Made by a program: the position numbers and the translations under genes | Part shown: piece after piece, positions 42,694 to 51,713 of the stretch | Position numbering within the stretch: the stretch's first letter is position 1 | Layout of the letters: each line of letters starts with the position of its first letter | Source of the DNA: Komagataeibacter nataicola | Lineage (GTDB): Bacteria; Pseudomonadota; Alphaproteobacteria; Acetobacterales; Acetobacteraceae | Direction: 5' to 3' | DNA: 64,000 bases | Assembly: GCF_003207795.1 (NCBI RefSeq) | Contig: NZ_NIRT01000005.1 | Span: 1-64,000 of the forward strand | Notes under the pieces: generated by a model | What the model was told of the DNA's origin: nothing | The model's database searches: none | The model's input: only the letters and a program-made list of their open reading frames with translations

Positions 42694-43251
42694 CTAGATG
42701 TGAAACCAGTCATTGACGTTGGAGAACGCTTCCGCCGCCGCATCCTTGGCAGACAGGATGGCGGCACCTGGCGCCACCGGCCATTCAATGTTGAGCAGGG
42801 GGTCATCCCAGCGCACGGAGCGTTCGCATTCACGGTTCCACAGATCGGTGCATTTGTACTGTACTTCGGCGTTTTCGCTCAGCGTACAGAACCCGTGCAG
42901 GAAGCCGGGCGGAATCCAGAGCTGTGAACCATTTTCCTCCGACAGGGTCACACCGACCCACTGGCCAAAGGTGGGCGAGCCGGTGCGGATATCCACCCCC
43001 ACATCCCATATGCTGCCACGCGTGCAGCGCACCAGCTTGCCCTGTGCGTGTGGCGGAAGCTGGCAGTGCAGCCCGCGCACCACGCCGCGCTGGCGCGACA
43101 GGCTGTGATTGTCCTGCACGAAGGCGTCGGTAATGCCGGCCTCCTTCATGCGCGCGGCATTGAATGTTTCAGAAAAATAACCGCGTTCGTCGCCAAAGCG
43201 TGGCGGGGTAATCAGCATCATGCCCGCTATGTTGAAGGTTTTTATGTTCAT
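42694..43251 (-). CDS. rfbC: dTDP-4-dehydrorhamnose 3,5-epimerase
   Basis: This 185-residue cupin epimerase shows RGYFSETFN, DNHSLSRQRGVVRGLHCQ (catalytic histidine), KLVRCTRGSIWDVGVDIR and IPPGFLHGFCTLSE. Length and motifs fit RmlC. It forms a gene pair with rfbD in the polysaccharide locus and is 47 bases after the GH5 gene, so the whole set from the acyltransferase to rfbD may be one long minus-strand operon. Confidence 0.92.
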   Translation of the reverse strand: MNIKTFNIAGMMLITPPRFGDERGYFSETFNAARMKEAGITDAFVQDNHSLSRQRGVVRGLHCQLPPHAQGKLVRCTRGSIWDVGVDIRTGSPTFGQWVGVTLSEENGSQLWIPPGFLHGFCTLSENAEVQYKCTDLWNRECERSVRWDDPLLNIEWPVAPGAAILSAKDAAAEAFSNVNDWFHI

Positions 43252-43298
43252 GTCAGACGGCTCCAGAAATCCCGTTTATGTCGTCATGCGTCAAATGG

Positions 43299-44327
43299 TC
43301 AGTGCGTGCCGCCTGCAAGAAAGGGCCTGATGGCCGTCATCTGCGGGCGGTCGGCCCCATGGTCGGGCTCAAGGGTAAACATATAGTTGCCCCACAGCGG
43401 GCCAGCCGCCCAATATGTCCATCCGGCCCATACATCGGCGTTGTCGCGCAGGTGCGACAGGACGGGATCAAGCAGCTTCACGCATTCAGGCTGGCGGCTG
43501 ACCCCGAACTCCCCCAGAAAGCCGCGGGCATGGTTGGCGTGCAGCCAGTCCGTAAATCCACGCAGGCGGTCAACCGCCCTGTCAGGGGCGATGCAGTCCG
43601 GTTTCGTGCCCGAGGCATCGGTATCAAAATACTCATGCACTTCATAAAGCAGCTTGTTATCGGGGTCATGGAGCTGGCTCAGGGCCGGGCCGTTGAGTTT
43701 GGTAAAGCTGTGTGCGCCATCCCAGCCGATGCCGGGTACCAGAATCAGGTTGTGGCCACCTGCCTTGCGTATGGCGTCAATCGCGGCCTGCACGGCGTTT
43801 TTCCAGGCATCGGCCGCATGCTGCTGCGGCTCGTTCATCAGGCCGAACAGCACATGCGTGTTGTTGCCAAAAGCCTGCGCCAGCCGTGCCCACAGATCGG
43901 CGAAGGCGGCATCAGGTACGTCGGACGAGCCCACTTCCTGCCCCCGGTAACGCCCGTAATTATGGATGTCGAGCACGGTTGAGGCATTGTGCGCCTGCGC
44001 GTAGGCAATGAACTGGCTCACGCGCTGGAGTTCCTTTTCATCAAGCGGGCCGTTGAGCGTGGGTTGCAGCCGCTCCCACAGCACCGACAGGCGGAAGGTG
44101 TTCATGCCTGCCTGCGTGAAGTAATCCACCTCCGCCGGTTTGGGGTAGAGATAGTCGTAACCGTAGCGCCCCGGCAGCTTGTTGGAGGAATAGGCCGCCC
44201 CTGCAAGGTTCACGCCCCGATAGGTCTGGGCGGCAGCCATGGTCGGGGCGGCCAGTGCCAGCCCGGCCCCCGCGATGCAGCCCGTTACCCATGCAGGCCA
44301 GCGGAAGGAGAAGGGGAAAGCTGTCAT
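43299..44327 (-). CDS. Secreted glycoside hydrolase family 5 (cellulase-like)
   Basis: This 342-residue protein has a signal peptide (VTGCIAGAGLALAAPTMAAAQ, cleavage at about 34) and a GH5 catalytic domain: GMNTFRLSVLWERLQP, VLDIHNYGRY, the acid/base glutamate in LFGLMNEPQ at about residue 165 and the nucleophile in GFLGEFGVS at about 274. It should cut a beta-1,4-glucan-like backbone, perhaps the nascent exopolysaccharide or cellulose. ATG 44327 overlaps the stop of the polymerase gene (ATGA), implying coupled expression. A longer frame upstream lies inside the polymerase gene and is not supported. Confidence 0.88.
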   Translation of the reverse strand: MTAFPFSFRWPAWVTGCIAGAGLALAAPTMAAAQTYRGVNLAGAAYSSNKLPGRYGYDYLYPKPAEVDYFTQAGMNTFRLSVLWERLQPTLNGPLDEKELQRVSQFIAYAQAHNASTVLDIHNYGRYRGQEVGSSDVPDAAFADLWARLAQAFGNNTHVLFGLMNEPQQHAADAWKNAVQAAIDAIRKAGGHNLILVPGIGWDGAHSFTKLNGPALSQLHDPDNKLLYEVHEYFDTDASGTKPDCIAPDRAVDRLRGFTDWLHANHARGFLGEFGVSRQPECVKLLDPVLSHLRDNADVWAGWTYWAAGPLWGNYMFTLEPDHGADRPQMTAIRPFLAGGTH

Positions 44328-45688
44328 GTTACATGCTCCGCTGAAGGGGAGAAGCGGTTGAAGCGAAAGGATTTCAGGCGTTCGGGCATCTGGCGCACGG
44401 TCTCGGCCACCGGGGCCACGCTGTTGGTCGTGCCATACAGGAACCACAGCAGCGCTGCCGTCTTGATGGTGAAAACCGAGGCCCCGATGCACAGTGAGGT
44501 CGAGAAATAGAGCGAGATCATCGCTTTCATCGACACGGCGGCTTCGGTGCGGGCAGGGTGCATGGTGAACAGCGCCAGCAGGAACAGCGTCAGCGGCAGG
44601 CCAAGGTTGTTGACGATGTAGGCATAGCCCGTATCCGCCGTATAGACCTGCGAGGGAGCGAGCGCGAACCATTGCGGCAGGTTCCAGTAATCAAGCAGCC
44701 GGCCTGAAAACAGCAGGCGGCCCGAGAAGTTGTCGCCGATGATGGAGGGCAGGATGCCCGGCATCTCGTGGTTGGCGCCCTGGATCATCAGGCCAAGCAT
44801 TACCGCCACCGGCATGGCGAACACCACGAAGCGCGAGCGGTAAAGGGGTGTCAGCCGCAGCAGCACCATCGCCACCGTGCAGCCCGAGGCGAAGCGCGAA
44901 TCCGCCAGCACGAAGCACAGCGCCGAAAGGAAGAACAGGCACGCATGGCGCAGCCGCGAGCCGAGATGGGTGCTCAGGCACCACGCGAACCCGATGGCCG
45001 AGAAATTGCCCAGTGAATCCGGCTCAAGGAAGATGGAGGACACGCGGTGCGAGCCGAATATGGACTGGAAGAACGTGCGCGATGCCGCCGCCCCGCGATT
45101 ACCGCTGATGAACAGGTTGGTGTTGCTGTAATTGACCGTAGTGCTGGCGATGACGCCCTTGTTCACGTAATAGGTCCAGACATCGAACACCATGCCGAAC
45201 AGGTTGGTGAACATCAGCTCGAAAAACCCGATGAACAGGATGATCGCCATCATCACCCAGATCGTCCGCTCGCCCGCGCGCAGGGTGGAGCGCGTGCCAA
45301 GCTGATAGAAGACATAGGCGATGGCCAGATCGTGCAGGATCTTCATGTCCAGCGCAGGATTGATGAGTTTCGCCCCGACCTCGAAACACACCATCACCCC
45401 GGTTATGCGCACCACGGCAGGCGAGATGGTGTTGCGGACTTCAAGGAAGGCGAGAAAAATGATGAACAGTTCGCACAGCACGATTTCCGAATTATGGACG
45501 GTAATGACATGCCGGGTGTTGATGAAGCACAGCACCAGGTTGAACACTGCTCCCGCCACCACCAGCCACGATATGCCATCGGCCCGCGACAGGGCGGGCG
45601 CAAGTGCACTGACCTGGGGTTGGGGTGCGGCCCGGAATGAAGGCGCGCTTGCAGGCAGGAAGGAGAATGTATCAGATCCGTGAGGCAT
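44324..45688 (-). CDS. Polysaccharide polymerase-like membrane protein (GumE/Wzy type)
   Basis: This protein of about 454 residues has ten or more membrane helices and periplasmic loops, with no enzyme motif other than this layout (for example SSIFLEPDSLGNFSAIGFAWCL and LADSRFASGC). Placement between an acyltransferase and a GH5 gene, inside a locus with lipid-linked assembly genes and a flippase, points to the polymerase that joins repeat units in the periplasm, as GumE does for xanthan. The ATG at 45688 (MPHGSDTF) is chosen; another lies four codons upstream. It overlaps the acyltransferase end. Confidence 0.72.
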   Translation of the reverse strand: MPHGSDTFSFLPASAPSFRAAPQPQVSALAPALSRADGISWLVVAGAVFNLVLCFINTRHVITVHNSEIVLCELFIIFLAFLEVRNTISPAVVRITGVMVCFEVGAKLINPALDMKILHDLAIAYVFYQLGTRSTLRAGERTIWVMMAIILFIGFFELMFTNLFGMVFDVWTYYVNKGVIASTTVNYSNTNLFISGNRGAAASRTFFQSIFGSHRVSSIFLEPDSLGNFSAIGFAWCLSTHLGSRLRHACLFFLSALCFVLADSRFASGCTVAMVLLRLTPLYRSRFVVFAMPVAVMLGLMIQGANHEMPGILPSIIGDNFSGRLLFSGRLLDYWNLPQWFALAPSQVYTADTGYAYIVNNLGLPLTLFLLALFTMHPARTEAAVSMKAMISLYFSTSLCIGASVFTIKTAALLWFLYGTTNSVAPVAETVRQMPERLKSFRFNRFSPSAEHVT

Positions 45689-46847
45689 GGGTATCCGCAT
45701 CCTGCGTGGGGGAGAGGGGGCGGGGGGGCGCCACATCGAGAATGGTCCGGCCCAGCCTGCGCCCGATATTGTGCAGCGGCAGTTCAAGCACGCGGTAGGT
45801 CAGCCCCGCCAGCGCCGTGGTCAGCACCGCCGTCACTACGCCAAGCGTAAACTGTGTCATTGAAGGATGGGCCAGCAGCGTGGCCGTGCCCATGCGGTGG
45901 CCCGCAATGGTGAACACGATCAGCATGATGGGCAGGTGCATGAGGTAGATGCCATAGGACAGTTCCCCCACCATAATGACCGGCCTGCTGAGCAGGATGC
46001 GGTATTGCCGCCCCGATGCATACAGGTCGCGGATCACGACAAAGGCGGCCACGGTTTCGATCATGTCGGCAATGCGCTCGGGCAGATGCAGGCCCGCCAG
46101 CGCATAACGGTCATATAGCAGCACGACGAGTGCAAGCAGCGCGTACAGTCCATGATACCTGCCCAGCGTGCCCGGCAGCAGCGGAATCAGCGCGCCAAGG
46201 CCAAAGGAGAGGGCAAACACCGTGCCTACCTCATGTGGCACCGGCAGCAGGGCGATGACCGCGAGTGCGAGCAGCGTCACCACCCGCGCCGCGCGCCCGC
46301 GCATCAGCACGAACAGCAGCGGAAACACGACCGAGTACATAAGCTCGACCCGCAGCGACCACATCGGGCCGTTATAGCGGGTGAACACGCCCGCAAGCGA
46401 GGCGATGGTGTTGCGGATCGAGACCGGCGTGTGCAGGTTGCGTGACAGCCAGCCCACGAACACCCCGTCAGGCACCAGCCCGCGCGCCACCACCATGCTC
46501 AGCACGGCAAGCCCGATGGAAAACCACAGCAGCGGATAGATGCGGAAAATGCGTTTGATGTAAAAGCTGCCCACGATGCGCGCATTCATATGCGCGTATT
46601 TGCGCAGGGACAGCGAGAGCACGCACCCGCTGAGCACGAAAAACAGCACCACCGCCGCCTCTGCATTGAAGGCGTAGGTGATGAGATCATGCACGCCCCC
46701 CTGCACGGGCGTGCGCTGCGGGTTGTGGTACCGGAAAACCTGTATGGCATGGCCAAACAGCACCACAAGGCACGCAACACCACGCAGGGAGGTGAGCTGG
46801 TGCAGGTAATGTCGTTCCGTTCCCGATGTTTCTGTCACAGACGACAT
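45672..46847 (-). CDS. Membrane acyltransferase (acyltransferase family 3)
   Basis: This 391-residue protein has about ten membrane helices and the family motif LTSLRGVACLVVLFGHA at residues 18-34, with MWSLRVELMYSVVFPLLF near 165. These enzymes O-acetylate polysaccharide repeat units; acetan is acetylated on mannose and backbone glucose. It is the first gene of the probable minus-strand polymerase, GH5, rfbC, rfbD run and is divergent from the GumK-like gene. Confidence 0.88.
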   Translation of the reverse strand: MSSVTETSGTERHYLHQLTSLRGVACLVVLFGHAIQVFRYHNPQRTPVQGGVHDLITYAFNAEAAVVLFFVLSGCVLSLSLRKYAHMNARIVGSFYIKRIFRIYPLLWFSIGLAVLSMVVARGLVPDGVFVGWLSRNLHTPVSIRNTIASLAGVFTRYNGPMWSLRVELMYSVVFPLLFVLMRGRAARVVTLLALAVIALLPVPHEVGTVFALSFGLGALIPLLPGTLGRYHGLYALLALVVLLYDRYALAGLHLPERIADMIETVAAFVVIRDLYASGRQYRILLSRPVIMVGELSYGIYLMHLPIMLIVFTIAGHRMGTATLLAHPSMTQFTLGVVTAVLTTALAGLTYRVLELPLHNIGRRLGRTILDVAPPRPLSPTQDADTHASRI

Positions 46848-47166
46848 TGTCGGCTCCCCCGGTGCATGCGCGGTATGGTGTCATCAAGGCAATACAGTGA
46901 TTCTGCTATGGCGGGCACAGCGTATCAGACTATAAATGTAGAAAACACAATAAATATCCCTACACAATTCTTTGTCCATACGCCTTTTTCAGAGCACGAT
47001 CATGTCATGATCCTGCCGCAATATGCAGGTGGATTTGGCGCCTGCGTGACAGGAGCCGCCGGTGCTCTCGCATATGTTCACGCAACCGGAATGAACCGGC
47101 GGATGCGCCTGTCGTTGCGCGTGCAGGAGCATGAAGAATGGTTGCAAGGCAGGAGTACACCCTTCC
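46848..47166. promoter_or_regulatory. 319-base divergent promoter region of the polysaccharide locus
   Basis: The region separates the minus-strand acyltransferase operon and the plus-strand glycosyltransferase operon. It has an AT-rich centre (ACTATAAATGTAG near 46930) and a perfect palindrome at 46998-47012. No supported gene was found. Confidence 0.5.
46998..47012. promoter_or_regulatory. Perfect palindrome, candidate operator
   Basis: GATCATG-T-CATGATC is a perfect 7+1+7 palindrome in the divergent promoter region, about 155 bases before the GumK-like gene. It could bind a dimeric regulator of both halves of the polysaccharide locus. No regulator gene is next to it. Confidence 0.4.
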
Positions 47167-48276
47167 ATGACACGGTCGCTGTTCATTTCCGTTCATGATT
47201 TTCGTAGTCTGCGTAAGGCAAGTATTCATTTCATCGCAGCGGAAATGGCGCGTCGCGGGCCAACGGCCTTCCTGTCCATCGGGTTGAGCGACCTGTCGCT
47301 GCGGCGCGGTGATACGCGCGCCAACCTCGCCGCCCGCGCCAACAGGGTGGAAACGGTCGATGGTGTGGAATGCTACCTGTGGCGCATGAAATGGCACCCC
47401 TTCAACATGCGCAGAAAGGCGCTCGCACCCCTTGAGCGCGGTCTGTTCTGGCTTTACCGGCAGATGCTGCCCGCCATTGCGCGCAGATGGATACGCCGCG
47501 CCGATACGGTCTTTATTGAATCGGGCATGGCGCCAATATTTATCCGCGATGTCAGGAAACTTAATCCCACCGCGCGCATTATCTACCTGATGTCCGATGA
47601 CCTTGAGGTCGTGGGCTGTGCGGATACCATCAAGAATGATTTCGTGCGTAATTTTGATATGATCGACACCGTGCGCATGCCCTCGCGCTATCTGCTCGAG
47701 CGCCTGCCCCATGCGCGCACGGCGGTGTTTGCACCGCATGGCATTGATCGCAGCATTGCCGATAAAACCTATCCCGATCCTTATACGCCCGGCCGCATAA
47801 GCTGCGTTTCGATTGGCTCGATGCTGTTCGACAAGACATTTTTCCAGATTGCGGCCAGGCTGCGGCCCGATATCGATTTTCACATCATCGGCGCAGGGCG
47901 CGCGACCGAAGGGCTCGATGCGCCTAACATCATCATTCACCCCGAGATGGCGTTCGAGCGCACGCTATCCTATCTGCAGCACGCGAATTTTGGCATAGCG
48001 CCCTACCGTGACGCCAACACGCCGCGCTACCTTCTCGATACATCGCTCAAGCTGCGGCAGTTCGCGCTGTTTGGCATCCCTGCCGTATGCCCCGATTTCG
48101 CGCTTAATGACACGCCCGGCCGGTATGGCTACCGACCGGGCGATTCACATTCGATCGGCCAGGCCATCGCCGATGCCCTCCGCTCATCGGATGTGATCGA
48201 ACTCGAGGCCCATGGCTGGCCCGAGATCGTGCAGCGCATCCTTACACCCGAAGCATATCCCGACACACATGTCTGA
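47167..48276 (+). CDS. GumK-like glucuronosyltransferase (GT70)
   Basis: This 369-residue GT-B enzyme starts with LFISVHDFRSLRKASIHFIA, very like the GumK beginning, and shows IIYLMSDDLEVVG and MPSRYLLERLPHA. GumK adds glucuronic acid from UDP-GlcA to the lipid-linked mannosyl-cellobiose, an inverting reaction at the inner membrane. Acetan has the same GlcA-Man-Glc-Glc core. A ugd gene for UDP-GlcA lies 3.4 kb further on. ATG 47167 fits the family; AGGAG lies 11 bases upstream. Confidence 0.85.
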   Translation: MTRSLFISVHDFRSLRKASIHFIAAEMARRGPTAFLSIGLSDLSLRRGDTRANLAARANRVETVDGVECYLWRMKWHPFNMRRKALAPLERGLFWLYRQMLPAIARRWIRRADTVFIESGMAPIFIRDVRKLNPTARIIYLMSDDLEVVGCADTIKNDFVRNFDMIDTVRMPSRYLLERLPHARTAVFAPHGIDRSIADKTYPDPYTPGRISCVSIGSMLFDKTFFQIAARLRPDIDFHIIGAGRATEGLDAPNIIIHPEMAFERTLSYLQHANFGIAPYRDANTPRYLLDTSLKLRQFALFGIPAVCPDFALNDTPGRYGYRPGDSHSIGQAIADALRSSDVIELEAHGWPEIVQRILTPEAYPDTHV

Positions 48277-48318
48277 GCGCAGGCTGAGCCCTGCAAAAGC
48301 ACAGGAAAGAGCGAGAAC

Positions 48319-49461
48319 ATGAGTGAGGCAGGTGATCCCGGTCCCCGTATTTCCATTGTCATGGCCACCTATAATGGTGCGACCCATATCCGCGAACAGC
48401 TCGACAGCCTGGCAGCGCAGACCTGCCTGCCTGCCGAACTGATCGTGACCGATGATGGCTCAACCGATGCGACGCTCGACATCGTGGCCGATTTTGCCCG
48501 TAACGCGCCGTTTCCCGTGCAGGTGCACCGCAATGCCACGCGGCTGGGCTACAAGGGCAATTTCATGCACGCGGTCACCCTGAGCACGGGCGACCTGATC
48601 TCGTTCTGCGATCAGGATGATTACTGGAAGCCCGACAACCTCGCGCGCGTGCGCGAGGTTTTTCTCAACGACCCCGATGTGATGATGGTCTATCACAACG
48701 CGCGGCTCGTTGATGAAAACCGCAGGTCCATCTCCACCTTCTATGCCACACCCCCCATGCCGCCCGTGGCCCGGCCGCTGACCCTGCAGCCATGGAGCTT
48801 TTCCTACGGGTACATGCAGACCTTCCGCGCCGAACTCAAGCCTGCGGGCGCCCTGTGGCCGCGCATGCGAGATCATTACAACCCCGGAAAGGAAATGGGC
48901 CATGACCTGTTCTACTTCCTCGTGGCGTCCGGCGTTGGCTCGATTGCCTATATTGACGAGGAACTGACCGAATACCGCCTGCACGGCGGTAATACGGTCG
49001 GCTCGGGCAAGCGCACGCGGCCCACTTTTTTCGACCGCTGGCGCTACCGGCTGGAAGACCGGGCCGATACCTACCGCTACCTTGCACGCATGACAGTGCA
49101 GGACAGCAACCTGTTCGCCGATCTGGCCCTGACCCCTTCATGGCCCGAGGCCCTGCGCGCGCGTGCGCGGGCAGCGGCAAAGGCGTGGGGGGCGCTTGAG
49201 CCGCTTTACGCCACGCGCGCCGAAGTGTGTTCCGCCAGCCTGCCGCGTCGCATTGCCGCCTTCGTGCGGCTGGTGCGCTCGGGCGGCTATAGCGAGCGCT
49301 CGTTCTGGACCTTCGGCCCGCGGGCCATGCAGAAGGATGCGGTGCTCGGCGTGCTGCTCGCCCCGCTCGTGCGTCGTTTTGGCCATGAATCCTCCCGCAC
49401 GGACCGCGCCTGCCATCGCGGCCAGGCCTGTCCCGCCCCCGGCGAGGCCGTGGCGGCATGA
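48319..49461 (+). CDS. GT2 glycosyltransferase, rhamnosyltransferase-like
   Basis: This 380-residue inverting GT-A enzyme has ISIVMATYNGATHIREQLDS, VTDDGSTDATLDI and CDQDDYWKPDNL (the DxD-type metal site) in the first 110 residues, then YRLHGGNTVGSG. The pattern is that of RfbN/RgpB-type rhamnosyltransferases. Rhamnose genes rfbC/rfbD lie in the same locus. It would fit the terminal alpha-L-rhamnose of acetan, which is made by inversion from dTDP-beta-L-rhamnose. It overlaps the next gene by ATGA. The C-terminal 15 residues are low-complexity. Confidence 0.75.
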   Translation: MSEAGDPGPRISIVMATYNGATHIREQLDSLAAQTCLPAELIVTDDGSTDATLDIVADFARNAPFPVQVHRNATRLGYKGNFMHAVTLSTGDLISFCDQDDYWKPDNLARVREVFLNDPDVMMVYHNARLVDENRRSISTFYATPPMPPVARPLTLQPWSFSYGYMQTFRAELKPAGALWPRMRDHYNPGKEMGHDLFYFLVASGVGSIAYIDEELTEYRLHGGNTVGSGKRTRPTFFDRWRYRLEDRADTYRYLARMTVQDSNLFADLALTPSWPEALRARARAAAKAWGALEPLYATRAEVCSASLPRRIAAFVRLVRSGGYSERSFWTFGPRAMQKDAVLGVLLAPLVRRFGHESSRTDRACHRGQACPAPGEAVAA

Positions 49462-50663
49462 CCGGCACGCCCCAGCCTGCTGCGGGGTCGGTTATGGCGG
49501 ATGCAACCGCGCCTACGGTTGCGATCTACCGCACCCAGATCCTGCCCCTGTCCGAGACATTCGTGCGCGATCAGGCGCGTGGCCTGCGGCGCTGGCGGCC
49601 CGTGCTGCTTGGCGAGCGCACCATAGGCCAGTTGCCGCTTGATGGCATGGACGTGCGCGCGCTGCATGACGGGCCGCCTACGTTTTTGCAGCGCCTGACC
49701 GGCATGGCGGCGCGCATGCTCGAGCGCCCGGTGCCGGGCATGCTCAACCTGGCGCGCGGCTTCGCGCCCCGGCTGGTGCATGCCCATTTCGGCTTTGACG
49801 GGGTGGAGGCCTGGCCTCTGGCGCATGCGCTGGGCGTGCCGTTGCTGGTCACCCTGCACGGCTCTGACATTACAACGCGCATGGAATGGTTTGCGGCAGG
49901 TGGCGGCGGGCAGCGCTGGCGGGCCTATCCGCGCAGGCTCAGGCACCTGGCCGGTATTCCGCAGGTCAATTACGTTGCGGTGTCGCACAGCATCCGCGAA
50001 GCGGCAATCCGCGCGGGCCTGCCGGAGCAGCGCATCCATGTCTGCCCCATAGGCATTGACCTTACGCGCTTTCATCCCGCCGGGCCGCCTGTGGCCGGGC
50101 GCCCGCCAGTGATCCTGTTCGCTGGCCGGCTGGTGGAGAAAAAGGGCTGCCGCTATCTCATCGAGGCCTTTCGCAGCGTGCGCGCGCAGGTGCCCGATGC
50201 CCGCCTGCTCATTGCAGGCGACGGGCCGGAGCGCGACATGCTGGCAGGTCTTGCGGCTGATATCGGGGGCATTACGTTCAATGGCCGCTATTCCGCCGCC
50301 CAGATGCAGCCGCTGCTGGAGCAGGCGCGGGTGTTCTGCCTGCCCAGCGTCACGGCGGCCAATGGTGATGCCGAGGGCATGGGCCTTGTCCTGCTCGAGG
50401 CCCAGGCCTGTGGCGTGCCGGTGGTGACATCCGCCCGTGGGGGAGCCACCGAGGGCATAGAGCATGGCAAGACCGGCTTCGCCTTTGCCGAGGGTGATGT
50501 GGCGGCGCTGAGCGCCTATCTGATCCGGCTGCTGCGTGATGATGCGCTGGCAGCCCGCATGTCAGAAGCTGGCCCCGTTTTCGTGGCGAAGCATCATGAC
50601 CTGTCCTACTGGGCAGGCATGCTTGAGAAGATTTACGATAGCATGACAGGACGCACCTCATGA
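49458..50663 (+). CDS. GT4 glycosyltransferase (retaining)
   Basis: This 401-residue GT-B enzyme shows YRTQILPLSETFVRDQARGL, LVHAHFGFDGVEAWPLA, VTLHGSDITTR, the phosphate-binding ILFAGRLVEKKGCRYLIEA and the E-x7-E motif EGMGLVLLEAQACGVP at about 314. GT4 enzymes retain configuration, so among the acetan side-chain linkages it best fits the alpha-glucose next to glucuronic acid. It overlaps both neighbours by four bases, in a tight three-gene run. Confidence 0.82.
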   Translation: MTGTPQPAAGSVMADATAPTVAIYRTQILPLSETFVRDQARGLRRWRPVLLGERTIGQLPLDGMDVRALHDGPPTFLQRLTGMAARMLERPVPGMLNLARGFAPRLVHAHFGFDGVEAWPLAHALGVPLLVTLHGSDITTRMEWFAAGGGGQRWRAYPRRLRHLAGIPQVNYVAVSHSIREAAIRAGLPEQRIHVCPIGIDLTRFHPAGPPVAGRPPVILFAGRLVEKKGCRYLIEAFRSVRAQVPDARLLIAGDGPERDMLAGLAADIGGITFNGRYSAAQMQPLLEQARVFCLPSVTAANGDAEGMGLVLLEAQACGVPVVTSARGGATEGIEHGKTGFAFAEGDVAALSAYLIRLLRDDALAARMSEAGPVFVAKHHDLSYWAGMLEKIYDSMTGRTS

Positions 50664-51625
50664 CCGCTCCCATGTCCGTCACCCTGATCATTACGGCGTA
50701 TAACGCGCAGGATTTCATCATGCGGGCCGTCAGTTCGGCGCTGGAGCAGACGCACAAGCCGCTTGAAATCGTGGTGGTGGATGACTGCTCCACCGATAAC
50801 ACGCCCGACCTGCTGCGCCGGGTGGCGCGCGCGCATGGCTCCATCCGTGTCGTGTCCACCGTTGCCAATGGCGGGCCATCGCTTGCGCGCAATACCGGCC
50901 TGGCCGTGGCGAGAGGGGACTGGGTCGCCTTTCTTGATGGTGATGACGCCTTTGCGCCCAACCGGCTTGAAGTGCTCATGGCGCGCGCGGCGCATGATGA
51001 CTGCGACGCCGTGGCCGATGATCTGGGCTATTACGACGCCATGGCAGGCCAGGTGACGGGGCGGGCGATGGGGGCAGGGCAGGTGCCGCTCCAGCCCGTA
51101 AGCCTGCATGATTACGTGCGCCATAACCGTTCAGGCGGCAGTGGTTTTGACTGGGGCCTGCTCAAGCCGATGTTCCGGCGCTCATTCCTTGCCGCCCATG
51201 CCCTGCAGTATGATCCGCTGGTGCGGCATGGGGAGGATTTCCTGCTGGTGGTCTCGTTCCTGCTGGCGGGGGGGCGGCTGTGCCTGATTGACCAGCCCAC
51301 CTATCTCTACACCCAGCGCCAGGGCAGCGTGAGTGGCCGGGCCTCTGGCATGTCGCGCACCGTCATCGCCTATCGCGACATGCGTGACATGGCGCTGGCG
51401 CTGGCGCGTGACCCGCGCATCAGCAACGACCCCGTGCTGGTCGATCTGCTGCACCAGCGGGCGGAAGGGCTGCAGCGGCTGGATGATTCCCACTTCGTAT
51501 CGGTTTCCCTGCGCGCTGGCGCTGTGGGGGCGATCATACGGCGCGCCATGGACCGCCCGGCCTTCCTGCCCGCCATGATCCGCCAGGTTGGTGCGGCCCT
51601 GCGGCGTCGCCTCTGCCATTCCTGA
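50660..51625 (+). CDS. GT2 glycosyltransferase (inverting)
   Basis: This 321-residue GT-A enzyme has VTLIITAYNAQDFIMRAVSS, VVVDDCSTDNTPDLL and VAFLDGDDAFAPNRLE (metal site at about 94). It resembles succinoglycan and amylovoran side-chain glucosyltransferases. As an inverting enzyme it would fit the beta-1,6-glucose of the acetan side chain. It ends the operon that starts with the GumK-like gene; a hairpin lies between it and the convergent ugd gene. Confidence 0.8.
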   Translation: MTAPMSVTLIITAYNAQDFIMRAVSSALEQTHKPLEIVVVDDCSTDNTPDLLRRVARAHGSIRVVSTVANGGPSLARNTGLAVARGDWVAFLDGDDAFAPNRLEVLMARAAHDDCDAVADDLGYYDAMAGQVTGRAMGAGQVPLQPVSLHDYVRHNRSGGSGFDWGLLKPMFRRSFLAAHALQYDPLVRHGEDFLLVVSFLLAGGRLCLIDQPTYLYTQRQGSVSGRASGMSRTVIAYRDMRDMALALARDPRISNDPVLVDLLHQRAEGLQRLDDSHFVSVSLRAGAVGAIIRRAMDRPAFLPAMIRQVGAALRRRLCHS

Positions 51626-51669
51626 AACAATAAGGAAGATTCTGGCGAAGCTTCTGTCTTTTACCTGAT

Positions 51670-51699
51670 CCGGGCCATGCAGGATGATGCATGGCCCGG
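51670..51699. terminator. 12-bp hairpin between convergent genes
   Basis: CCGGGCCATGCA (51670-51681) pairs perfectly with TGCATGGCCCGG (51688-51699) around a six-base loop. No T run follows on either strand, but the position between convergent genes suggests termination. Confidence 0.6.
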
Positions 51700-51713
51700 A
51701 GTGCGTTCAGGCG

